From NCBI GenBank assembly GCA_947453445.1, contig CANGGP010000001.1, positions 1 through 64,000 on the forward strand: 64,000 bases of DNA, in the 5' to 3' direction. Made by a program: the position numbers and the translations under genes. The stretch comes from Sphingobacteriaceae bacterium (GTDB taxonomy: Bacteria; Bacteroidota; Bacteroidia; B-17B0; Aurantibacillaceae). The notes beneath the pieces were generated by a model. It did no database searches, had not been told where the DNA came from, and saw only the letters and a list, made by a program, of their open reading frames with translations. This document shows, piece by piece, positions 1 to 8,558 of this stretch; the stretch's first letter is position 1; each line of letters starts with the position of its first letter.

Positions 1-1379
1 ATCTCGAGTTTTTCTTCAATTACCTTCGAGTAGCGTCGGTATATCACTTCCTCCATGGTTTTAAAATCATCAGGACCTTCAACCGTTTTTACATTATAAT
101 GACGGTATTCTTTTTTGGCAGGTTTACCGTCGATAAATACCGGCATGGCACTTACGGCATAATGACCTTGGATATTACTGTTATCAAAACCTTCAATGCG
201 GCGTGGTTGCACCTTCATGCGTAAATCTTTCATCATTTGGTTCATGATGCGTTCGGTATGCCGGGCCGGATCGGTAAGGGCAATTTGTTTATCGCGCTCT
301 TGTTTATACGACAAAGCATTTTTGTAACACAAAAGCAAAAGTTGTTTTTTATCGCCGATTTTCGGCACGCTAAAAGTTAAATCTGGCAATTCAATGTCGG
401 GTGCAAAGGGTACTAAAATTTCTTTCGAGCTGCTCTTAAATCTGTTTCTAAATTCAAAAATGGCAAAGAGCAACAATTCTTCATCGCTTTCATCCAATTT
501 CTTTTTCAGTTCAATGGTTTGTGATTGTACAATGGCGCCGTTAATGATTTTAAAGTAATGTACAAAAGCACTTTTTTCGTCCGAAATTAAATTCACCACA
601 TCCACATTGGTAATCGAAGGATGTACAATGGTAGATTTGCTTTGGTAATTACTTAAAGCTTCAATTTTTTGTTTGTATTCTTCAGCCAGCTCAAACTCGA
701 GGCGGGTAGAGGCTTCCAACATTTTTTCTTTTAAATCGCGAACAGCAAAATTTAAATCGCCTTTAATAATCTGGCGAATTTCCTGCATGTAAGCATTGTA
801 TTCTTCCTCACTTTGTTTATTTACACAAGGGGCTTTGCATCGGCCAATGTGAAACTCCAAACAAGGACGGTATTTGCTCTGCTGAATTTTTTGTTCCGAT
901 AAATCCAATGCACAGGTGCGTACGGCGTATGTTTGACGAATTAAATCGAGCAAGGTATGCATGCTTTTGCCTGAAGGATAAGGCCCGTAATATTCGCTGC
1001 CATCTTTGATTTGTTTGCGGGTATAAAACACGCGTGGAAAACGTTCTTTTTTAATGATGATCCAAGGATAGGTTTTATCATCACGCAAATTAACATTGTA
1101 ACGGGGCTTTAAACTTTTAATCAAATTGTTTTCCAACAATAAAGCATCAAGTTCAGAATTAACGTTGATGGTTTTAATCTCATGTATTTTTCGCACCATC
1201 AAGCGCAACCTGGCATTGTCGTGCTCTTTGCTAAAATAAGAAGAAACTCTTTTTTTTAAATTCTTTGCTTTACCAACGTACAATAAAGTTTCATCGGCAT
1301 CAAAATATTGATACACACCCGGACTATCAGGTAGGGTTTTAAGCCTGTTTTTTATATGTTCCGAAAAATCATCCAGCAC
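1..1379 (-). CDS. uvrC: Excinuclease ABC subunit C (partial, C-terminus outside window)
   Basis: UvrC makes both incisions around DNA lesions in nucleotide excision repair, working with UvrA and UvrB. The minus strand reads a GIY-YIG nuclease start (LPDSPGVYQYFD, then LLYVGKAKNLKKRVSSYF), a cysteine segment (PCLEFHIGRCKAPC near 800-880), and the start of the RNase H-like half (EGFDNSNIQGHYAVSAMPVF, then YRHYNVKTVEGPDDF). About 459 of the usual 600 or so residues are present; the rest lies left of base 1. The frame has a TAG upstream at 1389-1391, and no ATG precedes the GIY-YIG domain, so the GTG at 1379 (VLDDFSEHIKNRL) is the likely start. The canonical FDISH is FDNSN here. Identification is firm; the start is less so. 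Confidence 0.95.
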   Translation of the reverse strand, partial: MLDDFSEHIKNRLKTLPDSPGVYQYFDADETLLYVGKAKNLKKRVSSYFSKEHDNARLRLMVRKIHEIKTINVNSELDALLLENNLIKSLKPRYNVNLRDDKTYPWIIIKKERFPRVFYTRKQIKDGSEYYGPYPSGKSMHTLLDLIRQTYAVRTCALDLSEQKIQQSKYRPCLEFHIGRCKAPCVNKQSEEEYNAYMQEIRQIIKGDLNFAVRDLKEKMLEASTRLEFELAEEYKQKIEALSNYQSKSTIVHPSITNVDVVNLISDEKSAFVHYFKIINGAIVQSQTIELKKKLDESDEELLLFAIFEFRNRFKSSSKEILVPFAPDIELPDLTFSVPKIGDKKQLLLLCYKNALSYKQERDKQIALTDPARHTERIMNQMMKDLRMKVQPRRIEGFDNSNIQGHYAVSAMPVFIDGKPAKKEYRHYNVKTVEGPDDFKTMEEVIYRRYSKVIEEKLE

Positions 1380-1446
1380 AGTGCAAATCTATAGAATATC
1401 TGCTATTGCCCATGCAATGTTTACATTTTAAAAACAAATCATGGTT

Positions 1447-2097
1447 TTAAAACTTCGCCGTAAAATGAATTTTTAAAATGCTTTTGATGTTGAGGTCGTA
1501 TGTCACTGAATTTGAGACCTTATTACCAAAATTAAATTTTGTGTCGGTTCGGCCAAAATATATATTATATGTCAGCTCGGGCGACAAACACAATTGTTTG
1601 GCAATCTTAAATTTAAAACCAAGACCTAAGTACGCATCAAGGCCATTGGCACTGCTTGAATAGGTGTCTATATATCCCCCGCCTATATTGGTGCCTGTAG
1701 AAAATGTGTTGCGATAACACAAGTCAATAAATCCATAAAGCCAGTCTTTGTTCTTTTTTAAATTGTGTTGTATGCCGGCGCCAAGCATAAAATTTTTATT
1801 GCTCACGTTACCGCTTTTACCTTCTGTAAATTCAGGAGGTGATTTAAAGTCAATTTTATTTTCACCGTAACTGATTAATGCGCGATAACTGTTGCGGTTT
1901 TTATTGTATCGGTAAAATAAGCCGTTCAGAATCTCGAACGATGGTCGGTTTTGCGCGTAAGTATAATTCGTGTTAAATGAATTAACGGTTAGTATGGTGG
2001 AGCCTAATTCCGAACGACGCAAAGAGTCTTGCGCTTTAATTTGAAAAATCCCTAAAAAACAAACAATTAAAATTAAATATTTAAAATTTTGCTTCAT
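1447..2097 (-). CDS. Exported beta-barrel-like outer membrane protein, function unknown
   Basis: About 216 residues starting at the ATG of MKQNFKYLILIVCF; a longer reading from TTG at 2112 is less likely. A signal peptide ends at QIKAQ. The mature part alternates polar and hydrophobic residues in short strands with aromatic ends (for example NFMLGAGIQHNLKKNKDWLYG, LDAYLGLGFKFKIAKQL, LSPELTYNIYFGR), and the protein ends in Phe after KIHFTAKF. This is the pattern of small eight-stranded barrels of the OmpW/OprF type. No specific family motif is recognised. It follows uvrC divergence only by position (68 bases beyond the uvrC start) and has its own upstream gap of 114 bases to the next gene. Confidence 0.7.
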   Translation of the reverse strand: MKQNFKYLILIVCFLGIFQIKAQDSLRRSELGSTILTVNSFNTNYTYAQNRPSFEILNGLFYRYNKNRNSYRALISYGENKIDFKSPPEFTEGKSGNVSNKNFMLGAGIQHNLKKNKDWLYGFIDLCYRNTFSTGTNIGGGYIDTYSSSANGLDAYLGLGFKFKIAKQLCLSPELTYNIYFGRTDTKFNFGNKVSNSVTYDLNIKSILKIHFTAKF

Positions 2098-2226
2098 GTG
2101 CGTGCCTTTCAATTAAAATAAAGTTAATCAAAAGATGCAATAAAATCACCAGGCGGTATAAATAATTTTGGTTTGAAATATAAAGCTTAGAAGAAATCGC
2201 TAAAGTCTTTGTAAAACTTTGTTGTT

Positions 2227-2904
2227 TTATTTTTTAAGAATCAGTTTTTCCCCATCCCAAGGGCAGTATTCCCAAGAGCCGTTTAATTCTTCCTTGTCTT
2301 TTGGACAATATTTTAAAGGCATCAAAGTTCCAAGCGGCGTACGCCATTTGTATTCTTTGTTGAGTATGTTCACTTGCACGGCGCCTTTTACATATGGATC
2401 AGACACTCTTTTTTGATTGTCTTTTTGATCGCTAAACACAAAAAAATTCATGTTTTCTCCCAATTGTCCCATTGAGTTTTTAAGCACCGGTTTTAACATG
2501 GTGAGTAAACTTTGCAAACCTGCATCCAATTGATCGTAGGCTATTGGATAGTATTTCTTTTGGTTGTTGTCTAATAATACAATCGAATTTTTAATGCTGT
2601 CGAGAGGCACATAAGTTAAATTACCCATTGGCCCCATTTCACCTTGAATCACAGCAAACATGCTGTAGGGCTTTAATTCATCAATAAATTTTTTGATTTG
2701 ATCTTCCGACAATGTTTTATTGCGCTTTAAGGTAATGTCCCAAAACTCAAGCGGTATCCACCACACAATATTAATTTTACCCGACTCTGAACTATTTTTT
2801 TGTGTTTCGCGAATAAACTGATTGTAATCGATGTTTAAATTTTGGGCAGAAGATAATATTGTGCTTAGCACCAAAACCGAGAGGTAGATGAATTTTAGTT
2901 TCAT
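2227..2904 (-). CDS. Secreted hypothetical protein with C-terminal degenerate zinc knuckles
   Basis: 225 residues with a clear signal peptide (MKLKFIYLSVLVLSTILSSAQ). The body (NIVWWIPLEFWDITL, then a helix KTLSEDQIKKFIDELKPYSMFAVIQGEMG) resembles no family I can name; it reads like a domain that handles a small set of calculations on exported peptides rather than an enzyme with a visible active site. The last 25 residues hold two repeats, YCPKDKEEL and YCPWDGEKL, each shaped like a zinc-ribbon knuckle (CPxCGxxL) in which the second Cys is Asp. Start is an ATG. Its neighbour upstream on the same strand (DUF3999, 31 bases away) may share its transcript. Confidence 0.75.
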   Translation of the reverse strand: MKLKFIYLSVLVLSTILSSAQNLNIDYNQFIRETQKNSSESGKINIVWWIPLEFWDITLKRNKTLSEDQIKKFIDELKPYSMFAVIQGEMGPMGNLTYVPLDSIKNSIVLLDNNQKKYYPIAYDQLDAGLQSLLTMLKPVLKNSMGQLGENMNFFVFSDQKDNQKRVSDPYVKGAVQVNILNKEYKWRTPLGTLMPLKYCPKDKEELNGSWEYCPWDGEKLILKK

Positions 2905-2935
2905 GAAAGAAATTTAAAAGGTAGAAATATTGGAA

Positions 2936-4159
2936 TTAACTCACACGGTTTTTCTTGAGCATATAACGTGCGCCAACAATTAAAACCAAACAAACGATAA
3001 TCCACAACCAAATTTTATATTTAAAAAACGGATTTTGATAAGGCTCAGTCAATACCATTTCTTCAGCGCCTATACTGCAATTGTTAAGGGTAGCAGGCAC
3101 CTTGCCTTCAAATAAATCTTTATCGTATTTGGCACGCTTCGATCTTTTTTTGCCGTATAAAAGATAATACGATTCATCGTTATTAAACTTAGCAATAAGT
3201 TTGTGTACAATACCTTGTACTTGCACCGAATCAATTTTTAAAGGCAAATTGTCTTGGTTCTCGATGGTGATTTTTAATTTGGTTGCCAAAGTGCTTGAAA
3301 ATTCGAATACTCTTTTTTCGATTGAACTTAATACACTTTCAGAAAGGGTTTTGTAATTGTGTTGCCAACCTTTAGCGGTTTTAACGCTATCGCTTAAATA
3401 TTTTATGGTAATGGGTCTGTAATAATCATGCGAATCATTGGTGTAAATATCAATGCCATTCACCGGTACCATGATGGGCAATGTTACATCAATCACTGTT
3501 TGTTTTAACTCAGGTAAATCTAAAGATTCAAAAGATTGCACTTTGTATTTTTTTACTTCGCCTTTTACCACTTCATTAAAAATTACCTTGGTAGAGGCCA
3601 ATTCAGGTTTTTGCTTGGTTTTAAATAATAAGCGATAAAAACGGTATTTGGTTTCAGGAAAAACAAGTTTGGTAAATTTAAATTGGGTGATGTGGTTGCG
3701 AATTGATAACATGCGGAAATCGTTTAGAACCGGCGACCAAGTTTTGTTGTCCATACTGCCTTCTAAATTCACGCGCCAATCAAAATTCACCTGTTTAAAA
3801 TCAATACTAATTTCATTGATCGGATTCATTTCGGGGGCTTCAAAGGTGAGATAATAGCCTAAAGTAACGCCCGATTCGTTGATCAAATTAAAAGGTATGG
3901 CTTTCCTTTGATATTCTTCATCGGCGATATCCAACAAAAAAGGAATTTCAATGCTGTCGTTGCTGCCGGTAACACCCATAATGCGAATGTCTTTTAAATC
4001 AGGCCGCACTTTTGAAAAAATAGAATCCGGTAAAACAATTTGATTCCATTGATCTTTGGCGCCGTTTAAAGCCCTTCTGTATTGGTAATGGCTAATTTGG
4101 GCCGGTACCAAATAAAACAAAAACAGAAAAACGAAGAGGAGTTTAAAATTGATTTTCAT
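2936..4159 (-). CDS. DUF3999 family exported protein with C-terminal membrane anchor
   Basis: 407 residues: signal peptide to PAQ (about 1-20), beta-rich extracellular or periplasmic part, and one membrane helix near the end (WLWIIVCLVLIVGARYML) followed by a basic tail. The stretch FDWRVNLEGSMDNKTW followed by YRFYRLLF is typical of the DUF3999 family, which has a discoidin-like beta fold (my recall of the family, not a search). In other genomes DUF3999 genes often sit beside a DUF2339 membrane protein; none is visible here. Biochemical role is unknown. The likely promoter -7 box is 57 bases upstream at 4216-4223. Confidence 0.75.
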   Translation of the reverse strand: MKINFKLLFVFLFLFYLVPAQISHYQYRRALNGAKDQWNQIVLPDSIFSKVRPDLKDIRIMGVTGSNDSIEIPFLLDIADEEYQRKAIPFNLINESGVTLGYYLTFEAPEMNPINEISIDFKQVNFDWRVNLEGSMDNKTWSPVLNDFRMLSIRNHITQFKFTKLVFPETKYRFYRLLFKTKQKPELASTKVIFNEVVKGEVKKYKVQSFESLDLPELKQTVIDVTLPIMVPVNGIDIYTNDSHDYYRPITIKYLSDSVKTAKGWQHNYKTLSESVLSSIEKRVFEFSSTLATKLKITIENQDNLPLKIDSVQVQGIVHKLIAKFNNDESYYLLYGKKRSKRAKYDKDLFEGKVPATLNNCSIGAEEMVLTEPYQNPFFKYKIWLWIIVCLVLIVGARYMLKKNRVS

Positions 4160-4215
4160 AATTTATTGACGATTGCTTGTATCTGTTAAAATGCTGATAA
4201 TTTGAACTATACCAT

Positions 4216-4223
4216 CAAAGATA
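4216..4223 (-). promoter_or_regulatory. Bacteroidota -7 box upstream of DUF3999 gene
   Basis: TATCTTTG on the minus strand matches TAnnTTTG. It would leave a leader of roughly 50 bases before the ATG at 4159. A clear -33 TTTG is not seen, so this is tentative. Confidence 0.4.
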
Positions 4224-4295
4224 CAAATACTATCGATTGGGTCATAGGCTTGTTGAATGAAAATTTGTTCGATTTATAAATTAGGTTTTTTTTAA

Positions 4296-4499
4296 GTGGC
4301 CTTTAAAATCGTCAGTTTAGCACGGAAAATAATTTGGGCGGCCGAGCGGGCTTTCGGCTTTAGCCACAGGCTTGGCTGTTATGCCTGTGCACTGCGGTGG
4401 CTTCCCTCGGTCGCCCCCTCGTTGCTACGGCATTAAAACAGCCAATCCTGCGGGCTGCCGCCTCAATCCCTGCCGCAAATTCCGTCATTTAAAAGCCAC
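4296..4499 (+). repeat. Dispersed hairpin element, copy 1 (TTTGGGCG...ATCCCTGCCGC)
   Basis: A GC-rich island in the 536-base gap 4160-4695. The core runs from TTTGGGCG (4333) and CGGGCTTTCGGCT to ATCCCTGCCGC (ending near 4477). Inside it, CACAGGC (4365-4371) pairs with GCCTGTG (4383-4389), and TTGGCTGTTATGCC (4372-4385) pairs with a GGCAT...AACAGCCAA block at 4429-4445. Flanks GTGGCCTTTAAAA (4296-4308) and TTTAAAAGCCAC (4488-4499) form near-perfect terminal inverted repeats. It is related to copies at 29461-29660 and, inverted, 40541-40659. No coding capacity. I see nothing else convincing in the rest of the gap. Confidence 0.75.
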
Positions 4500-4695
4500 C
4501 ATTTAGGATGAACTTTAAAGTCCGAGGAATAAACCTTTGGGCCTTGTTATCAAAATTGAAAGCACTTTTGTTGGTTAAATGATGAATCGTAGATTTTAAA
4601 TGGCCTGAAAACAATTATCAATGCTTCATGTTAGCTACTAAGCATTTTGCGTTTCGCTTTTTTGAATCAATGCTCAATTTATAATAATACTTGGC

Positions 4696-5301
4696 TTAAC
4701 GGAAATAAATCTGGCAGCCTATCGATTTGCTGTGTTGAATGGCAACTGTTTTGCCGGCAAGCAAGGCTTCCACAGCATTGGCCACATATGCATCCTTAAC
4801 ATCTTTGGCCTGCATGCCATTGTCGTCTATGGCCCCTTCGTATTCAATTTGCCATTTCCCCTTGTTTTTCCAAATCACAAAAGCATGCGGGGTTTTTTGT
4901 GCCTTATAATGTTTGGCCGTGCTTTGGTCGCGATCGTATAAATATGGAAACTTAAATTTTTCCTTTTTGGCGTATTGTACCATGTGCGCAAAATCGTCTT
5001 CTTCATACTGCACCGAATCGGTTGAACTGATTGCGATTAAAGGCACCCCAAGTTTTTTATACTTTTCATTTAAGGCATTTAATCTTTGGGGATATAATTT
5101 GGCAAAAGGACAATGGTTGCAAGTAAAAATAATAATCAGGCCTTTGGCATCAGCATAATCATCAAGTGATACCAACTTGCCATCAACATTTACCAGGCTA
5201 AATTTTAAAGAATCCCTGCTATTTATGTTTGCAGAAAAATTATCCTGCCCAAAACCCGCGACAGTTAAAAACAAAAATAATAAGGCACTGCTAATACGCA
5301 T
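4696..5301 (-). CDS. Secreted thioredoxin/AhpC-like redoxin with CNHC active site
   Basis: 201 residues from the ATG at 5301, which gives a clean signal peptide (MRISSALLFLFLTVAGFGQ). A GTG at 5334 would lengthen it into the preceding gene and spoil the signal, so it is not chosen. The fold is a redoxin: FSLVNVDGKLVSLDDYADAK, then GLIIIFTCNHCPFAKLY with a CxxC pair, then DRDQSTAKHYKAQKTPHAFVI with the cis-Pro loop (TPH). It is likely a periplasmic disulphide reductase or peroxiredoxin-like protein. It starts 7 bases after the multicopper oxidase stop, so it is the last gene of the copper operon and could keep the Cu-binding thiols of the cluster reduced (inference). Confidence 0.85.
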   Translation of the reverse strand: MRISSALLFLFLTVAGFGQDNFSANINSRDSLKFSLVNVDGKLVSLDDYADAKGLIIIFTCNHCPFAKLYPQRLNALNEKYKKLGVPLIAISSTDSVQYEEDDFAHMVQYAKKEKFKFPYLYDRDQSTAKHYKAQKTPHAFVIWKNKGKWQIEYEGAIDDNGMQAKDVKDAYVANAVEALLAGKTVAIQHSKSIGCQIYFR

Positions 5302-5308
5302 AAAGCCT

Positions 5309-7021
5309 TTAGTTTTTAATAAATTTCTGAACACTCATCGATTTGGTTTTTACATCCATCAATTGCAAATAATAAGTGCCTTTTGACAATTCAGAAACTG
5401 AAATTCCTTTTTGAATATCGGGTGCAGGTAGCATTAAAACTGCTTTTCCGCCTGCATTATAAACAGTGATATAATACACATCAACCGCATCACTTTCAAA
5501 TTTGATAAAAATTTTGTCTTGTGCTGGATTTGGATAAACACTGAAAGGAACCTCAATTTTATTTTGTTTAAGTACCTCCGTACTGCTGCTTACAACAAAT
5601 TGTCCCATCATGCCGTCATCTTCATGTAAGGCAAAGTGGCAATGGTACATAAACGGATGAATGTCGTCAGAATAATCATCAAACTTGGCAACAAACGAAA
5701 CCGATTCACCATTGGGCACATACATCACGTCTTTCCAGCCCGACTCATGTGAGCCTACTGCTGTGGCGCTGCCGTTGCGTTCAACAATTTTAAATTCTAC
5801 ATCATGAATGTGAAAAGCATGGCCGAACACGTTGTTATTCTTAATGGTCCATTTTTCAACTGAATTCAAAGGAATGGTTTTGTTAATGGTGTTAAAAGCA
5901 AAGGCCGTATTATCAAATCGAAATGGCAGTGAACCGGGGCCGGGATTGCCGTCGGTAATACTAACGGTTCTCGAAATGGTGGCGTCGGCGGCAGTCCAAT
6001 AGGTATTGTTGATTAATGTGCTTGGTAAAGCAGTAATGGCATTTGGTGTTGCCGCAATTACATTGATGTGCAATAAATTAAATGTTGTATTATTCAACAA
6101 GCTGCCAAATTGCCCGCTGGTGGCCGGTTCTCCGCCCGGAAAGCCAAAGGTTTGGCCGCCGTTATAAGCTTTTAAATCAATGCTGCTGCCAATTTGATCG
6201 TTTGACAAATTCACCAATATTTCAACACGTTCACCCACCATCAGTTTAACACGGGTAACACTTACAGGTGCATTTAATAAACCACCGTCATTGCCAATAA
6301 TATAAAAAGTGCGGTTATCACTAAAACCAACATCATAACCACGCTCAATTTCAGCATTTAAAATACGTAAACGCACATATTGTTTTGGCAATGAAATTTG
6401 CGCACTTGGCGTTCCATTGGTTAACATGTAATCGCCGTATGCCACGGTGGTAAACGAAAATTGGTTCGAAGCATCGTAACGGCGACTGGTTAAAACAACC
6501 GGAATGTCATCCACGCCATAGGTGCGCGGCAATGCCAAGGCACGTTCTGCTGCATCTCTTATGATAATAAATCCACCCAATCCTTTGGTGATTTGTTCGT
6601 TTGCCATCATGTGCAAATGTGGGTGATACCATAAAGTAGAAGCTTGGTTTTTTACCGTCCAATATGGTTGCCACGTGGTGCCCGGAGGGATGATTTGGTG
6701 CGGACCGCCATCCATCACAGCAGGTAAATGCATGCCATGCCAATGAATGGTGGTTGAGTCGTTCAGTTTATTTTTCACGTTAAAACTCACATTTGCGCCT
6801 TTGTACATAATAAGCGTTGGCCCCCAAAATTTATTTTGGTTAATACCGCCTGTAATGGTTTGATTACCCGAACGCAATTGGGCCATGGTGTCTTTTAACG
6901 TGAGGTTAAAAGTAGTTCCCGAAATTGTATCAGGTATGGTCATGGTATTGTATGTTTGTGCCTTAAGGCCGGCGCTTACAATAAAACACACGCTTAGGCT
7001 AATAAAAATAGACTTTGTCAT
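5309..7021 (-). CDS. T9SS-secreted multicopper oxidase
   Basis: 570 residues. Multicopper oxidases take four one-electron oxidations from a substrate (metal, phenol or Cu(I)) and reduce O2 to water. All four copper-ligand motifs are visible: HWHGMHLP, WYHPHLHMM, HAFHIHDVEF and MYHCHFALHEDDGMM. The last supplies the Cys-His bridge and the type 1 copper site. A signal peptide (to LKAQ) opens the protein and a T9SS type A sorting domain closes it (FSVYPNPAQDKIFIKF to VQKFIKN), so the enzyme should end on the cell surface or outside. The size and the single domain set fit the three-domain CotA/CueO group; no methionine-rich insert like that of CueO is seen. It lies between YHYH and redoxin genes in a copper cluster. 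Confidence 0.95.
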   Translation of the reverse strand: MTKSIFISLSVCFIVSAGLKAQTYNTMTIPDTISGTTFNLTLKDTMAQLRSGNQTITGGINQNKFWGPTLIMYKGANVSFNVKNKLNDSTTIHWHGMHLPAVMDGGPHQIIPPGTTWQPYWTVKNQASTLWYHPHLHMMANEQITKGLGGFIIIRDAAERALALPRTYGVDDIPVVLTSRRYDASNQFSFTTVAYGDYMLTNGTPSAQISLPKQYVRLRILNAEIERGYDVGFSDNRTFYIIGNDGGLLNAPVSVTRVKLMVGERVEILVNLSNDQIGSSIDLKAYNGGQTFGFPGGEPATSGQFGSLLNNTTFNLLHINVIAATPNAITALPSTLINNTYWTAADATISRTVSITDGNPGPGSLPFRFDNTAFAFNTINKTIPLNSVEKWTIKNNNVFGHAFHIHDVEFKIVERNGSATAVGSHESGWKDVMYVPNGESVSFVAKFDDYSDDIHPFMYHCHFALHEDDGMMGQFVVSSSTEVLKQNKIEVPFSVYPNPAQDKIFIKFESDAVDVYYITVYNAGGKAVLMLPAPDIQKGISVSELSKGTYYLQLMDVKTKSMSVQKFIKN

Positions 7022-7060
7022 AAGTTAAATTAAAGAATTAAGAATAAAATTTTCTGTGCT

Positions 7061-8446
7061 TTATTTTTCAAGCAGAATTTTTTTGGTAACAAGCTCAGAA
7101 CCGTTATGAACCCGCACAAAATAGATGCCTTGGTATAAAGTGCGACTATCGAAATAAGCCAATGTGCTGCCTTGGTGTAAGGTTACTTTTTGAACAACCA
7201 TGCCATTTACATCACATAAATCAATCATCACATCTTTTTTGTTAATGTCGTTTAATTGTACTGCTACCATGTCGTTGGCAGGAATTGAAAACACTAAAAT
7301 GTCATCACTCTTAAGTTTTAAAGCGTTCAAACCGGTAGTGCCGTTGGCAACAGTATAAGTGCTCACTGTTTCAGTGATGTTGGTTACTTTTGTTGCCACA
7401 TTTGAGCCGTAAAAATAAGGACCAACAGCATAAGGATAGGCCGAGTTCCAATTGGCATCAACGGTTGCAAAATAGCAGTAAATGCCATTCGGGTATTCTG
7501 GTGTAACACAAAAGCGACCGTTATGATCGTCTAAATAATCAGGTGTGGCAGCACTGGTGGCATTGTATTGATAATCTTCTCTGAAATAACCAACAGGGTA
7601 AGTGCTGTTTACCGGCGGACCGGCAGTAACTGTGTTGCCGGTATAATAAGTTGTTCTTGTGGTGATGTTGCGTTTGCTAAAGCTCGATTTCATGCGTGTA
7701 ATACCGCCTGTGCCATTTGTGTTTTTGTAAGCATAAGCCCCGTAAATAGGAAATCCATCGGCTGCAAAACCAATCAATGGTGAATGTTTGGTGCTGTCAA
7801 TCACATATAAGCCATCAGCATTATAAACCGTACAAATGGTTGAAATCACAACAATGTCTAATTTAAATGCACTCGGATTTTGGTGGTGATGATAATTGCC
7901 CATGGCAGGATGTCCTTTCGCACAATCAAATCCCAATCGCTCACCAACAACGGCATCACGGTTCCAAACATTATCCCCTTGACCGCCATAAGGCCCGCCT
8001 TTTAAAGTGCTGGTCGAATTTTGCCACGACACACCATCGCGGTAATCGAATAAGGCAACACCATTAATAAACTGACCAATGTTACCGCCGGTTGTTGATA
8101 CTGGTGTAGAAGTATTTTGAACCGGACTAAGCGGCATTTTAAAAATGGCATTTTGCCCTGTAGCCAACGATGGGTTGCCATCTAAAAACGGACCGGTTAT
8201 ATATGTAGGAATACCTTGTGTGGTGATGTAAACATTGTTGCTTGAATATTGTACTTTTTGAACATTGGCCAAAACAGCGTCGGTTACGGGTGTTGGATTG
8301 CCACTCACATAATGACGACCGGTTGTGACTGTGTTTTGTAACCAAGCCGTGATGGCAGGATTAGTTTGTGCGTGTATTTGAAATTGCCCTAAACACGTAA
8401 TTGCCAGGATGGCCTTAAGTAAATTAAAATTAATTTTCATAGTCAT
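7061..8446 (-). CDS. YHYH domain protein, T9SS-secreted
   Basis: 461 residues. Signal peptide ends at QIHAQ; start is either M1 or M3 (MKINFNLLKAIL). Hallmarks of the YHYH family are GNYHHHQNP, IGFAADGFPIYGAYAY and LDDHNGRFCVTPEYPNGIY. The His clusters suggest metal binding, though the family's activity is not established as far as I know. The C-terminus is a T9SS type A domain (LCDVNGMVVQKVTL ... GIYFVRVHNGSELVTKKILL), so it should be exported across the outer membrane. It is 39 bases upstream of the multicopper oxidase and 112 bases downstream of the MbnH-like gene. Co-occurrence with those genes is the main hint to a copper role. Confidence 0.9.
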   Translation of the reverse strand: MTMKINFNLLKAILAITCLGQFQIHAQTNPAITAWLQNTVTTGRHYVSGNPTPVTDAVLANVQKVQYSSNNVYITTQGIPTYITGPFLDGNPSLATGQNAIFKMPLSPVQNTSTPVSTTGGNIGQFINGVALFDYRDGVSWQNSTSTLKGGPYGGQGDNVWNRDAVVGERLGFDCAKGHPAMGNYHHHQNPSAFKLDIVVISTICTVYNADGLYVIDSTKHSPLIGFAADGFPIYGAYAYKNTNGTGGITRMKSSFSKRNITTRTTYYTGNTVTAGPPVNSTYPVGYFREDYQYNATSAATPDYLDDHNGRFCVTPEYPNGIYCYFATVDANWNSAYPYAVGPYFYGSNVATKVTNITETVSTYTVANGTTGLNALKLKSDDILVFSIPANDMVAVQLNDINKKDVMIDLCDVNGMVVQKVTLHQGSTLAYFDSRTLYQGIYFVRVHNGSELVTKKILLEK

Positions 8447-8558
8447 AGTTTTGGATAAAAATATATTAATCTTTCTATACTAAAAATTAAAATCGGTTAA
8501 TGAATTGAACACAGGGGCCAATCTTTTTTTTGTTTAAGCGTTCGTCAAGCTTTAGCGG

